Assembly (NCBI GenBank): GCA_944474755.1
Contig: OX104114.1
Coordinates: 45,387,070 to 45,451,069, forward strand
Direction of reading: 5' to 3'
DNA: 64,000 nucleotides
DNA from: Limnoperna fortunei
Lineage: Eukaryota; Mollusca; Bivalvia; Mytilida; Modiolidae
Part shown: in pieces, positions 62,866 to 64,000 of the stretch
Position numbering within the stretch: the first letter of the stretch is position 1
Layout of the letters: each line of letters begins with the position of its first letter
Made by a program: the position numbers and the translations under genes
Notes under the pieces: model-generated
Database searches by the model: none
Seen by the model: only the letters and a program-made list of their open reading frames with translations
What the model was told of the DNA's origin: nothing

Positions 62866-63141
62866 GGGGCCTCAGTGGCCGAGTGGTTATGGTAGTTCGT
62901 CTACCATTGATCACGTGGTATGTCAACACTGAGATTGCGGTTTCGATTCTCAGTGCAGGTAGGGTGTACTTGACTCGAATCTTAATTGACAAGGATTGCC
63001 AGTTTTTCTACCGCATGTCGGGGGTTTTCTCCTGGTACTACGGGTTCCTCTCCCAATAAAAACTGGACGTCATGATACATTGTATAGCTGAAAAATTGCT
63101 TAAATTGGCATTAAACACCATCAAACAAAAAACAAACATCA
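62866..63141 (+). mobile_element. Full-length tRNA-derived SINE with 13-bp target duplication
   Basis: Perfect 13-bp duplication ATACTGCATTTGA at 62853-62865 and 63142-63154. The head GGGGCCTCAGTGGCCGAGTGG has a polymerase III A box (TGGCCGAGTGG, 62876-62886) and a B box (GGTTTCGATTC, 62939-62949). The body runs through GACAAGGATTGCCAGTTTTT to GGCATTAAACACCATC and an A/C-rich tail. It may belong to the MetaSINE type described in bivalves, which is an inference. Confidence 0.9.
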
Positions 63142-63154
63142 ATACTGCATTTGA

Positions 63155-64000
63155 TGATGATTTCTTTTAAGAAACTCTGAATATATGAAATACATTAATA
63201 AATTTTGTGCCGGAGATTGCAAATACGATGCTGCTCGTGGTGAAATAATTACTGCAAAGATTTAAACTTGATTAAACAATAAGTAGATTAACAGTCACTT
63301 TTGACCCCTAGGAAACATAAAAATGTAATTCCAGGCCCTTCACTCGAAATTAAATGTCGCGCCTTTGTACGTAACTATAATACAGGGAATTTGTGAAAAC
63401 ACAACTATTTTTATATGTTCGATCTTTTCTTATAATCTCTTTTTTTCCGGTACAAATCACAAAAATCGTTTTTCAGGTCAAAAAACCATATTTGAAGTGA
63501 TATAATAGCAGCTAACTAAATATGAAAGAAAAAATTTCATTTACAGTTTAACACTTTGTTTAATCTTTCAAGTTTTAAAAATATTTTATTTTTCTGCATT
63601 AAGAAGAATTAGTAAAGATATACAAAATTTATATTAATGTGCGATTGACAACTCTCATTCTCGCTGGAAAGAATTGATCATGTAAGCTTCGTCAAAGATT
63701 TGTTTGGGTCATATTGATCAACATATAATGTATAAATATTCTGATAAAGAAACATTTTAAATTATTTTTTTTCTATTTTATTATTTTTTAAAGTTTAGAC
63801 AATGTAAGACGGTGTTAGACACAAATCAATGAAAGAGTAATTTGACGAAATGTTATTTATTAAAAAAAATCTTGAAAAATTAAAATGCAGCTACAATATT
63901 TGAATCCAATTTTTTTTCTGTGGATAGATTATTTAAAAGCAATTATTATATATAGTTTATGAAAATTGGATAAAGTGTAAATTAAAGAATTCCAAATAAC
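63155..64000. other. No gene recognised
   Basis: AT-rich DNA to the end of the window. Confidence 0.4.

Noticed and set aside
62866..62960. Free-standing tRNA gene
   Set aside because: A and B boxes are present, but the unit continues into a SINE body and is flanked by a target-site duplication, so it is a SINE head.

Overview
The window looks like AT-rich invertebrate nuclear DNA, most likely from a bivalve and plausibly a mytilid mussel. The organism call is an inference from three things: widely spaced exons, tRNA-derived SINEs with the tail and body I associate with bivalves, and Penelope-like and DIRS-like retroelements of mollusc type. Nothing here is bacterial; there are no operons.

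Region 1 (1-23.65 kb) is dominated by three minus-strand copies of one APE-type LINE whose ORF2 resembles the Tx1/L1 group. Every 3' end abuts a (GAA)n/(TTC)n run, and the two 5'-complete copies also begin in one. Copy 1 (2317-8770) is full length with a frameshifted ORF2. Copy 2 (8787-14176) is joined head-to-tail to copy 1 through five GAA units and is 5'-truncated inside ORF1. Copy 3 (17134-23557) is full length with both frames open. Both LINE clusters lie inside the same composite host repeat: a minisatellite of about 148 bp on the left, and an (AAT)n run plus a terminal hairpin on the right. Each LINE copy carries four tandem hairpins inside the ORF2 coding sequence.

Region 2 is the one clearly recognisable conserved host gene, the C-terminal part of a leukotriene A4 hydrolase-like M1 metallopeptidase on the minus strand. 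Six exons with fully compatible splice phases run from 32239 down to a stop at 15216. LINE copy 3 sits in one of its introns. The exons for the catalytic domain were not found.

Region 3 (27.7-40 kb) holds a decayed LINE, SINE fragments, fold-back elements, a DIRS-like retroelement remnant, and the first of two paralogous secreted-protein genes (TATA box, 5' UTR exon, signal-peptide exon, possible EF-hand exon; 37.9-35.7 kb). The second paralog is at about 50.8-50.0 kb.

Region 4 (41-57.4 kb) is a graveyard of Penelope-like elements. One is split by a 3.9-kb TA-flanked inverted-repeat element, and a paralogous copy in the same window preserves the unoccupied site. A well-formed hammerhead ribozyme candidate lies at 52373-52425 and a decayed one at about 56050. 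A 233-bp tandem duplication lies at 51.2-51.7 kb.

Region 5 (57.4-64 kb) has more SINEs (two with visible target-site duplications), a fold-back element and a broken DDE-type (Harbinger/HARBI1-like) transposase.
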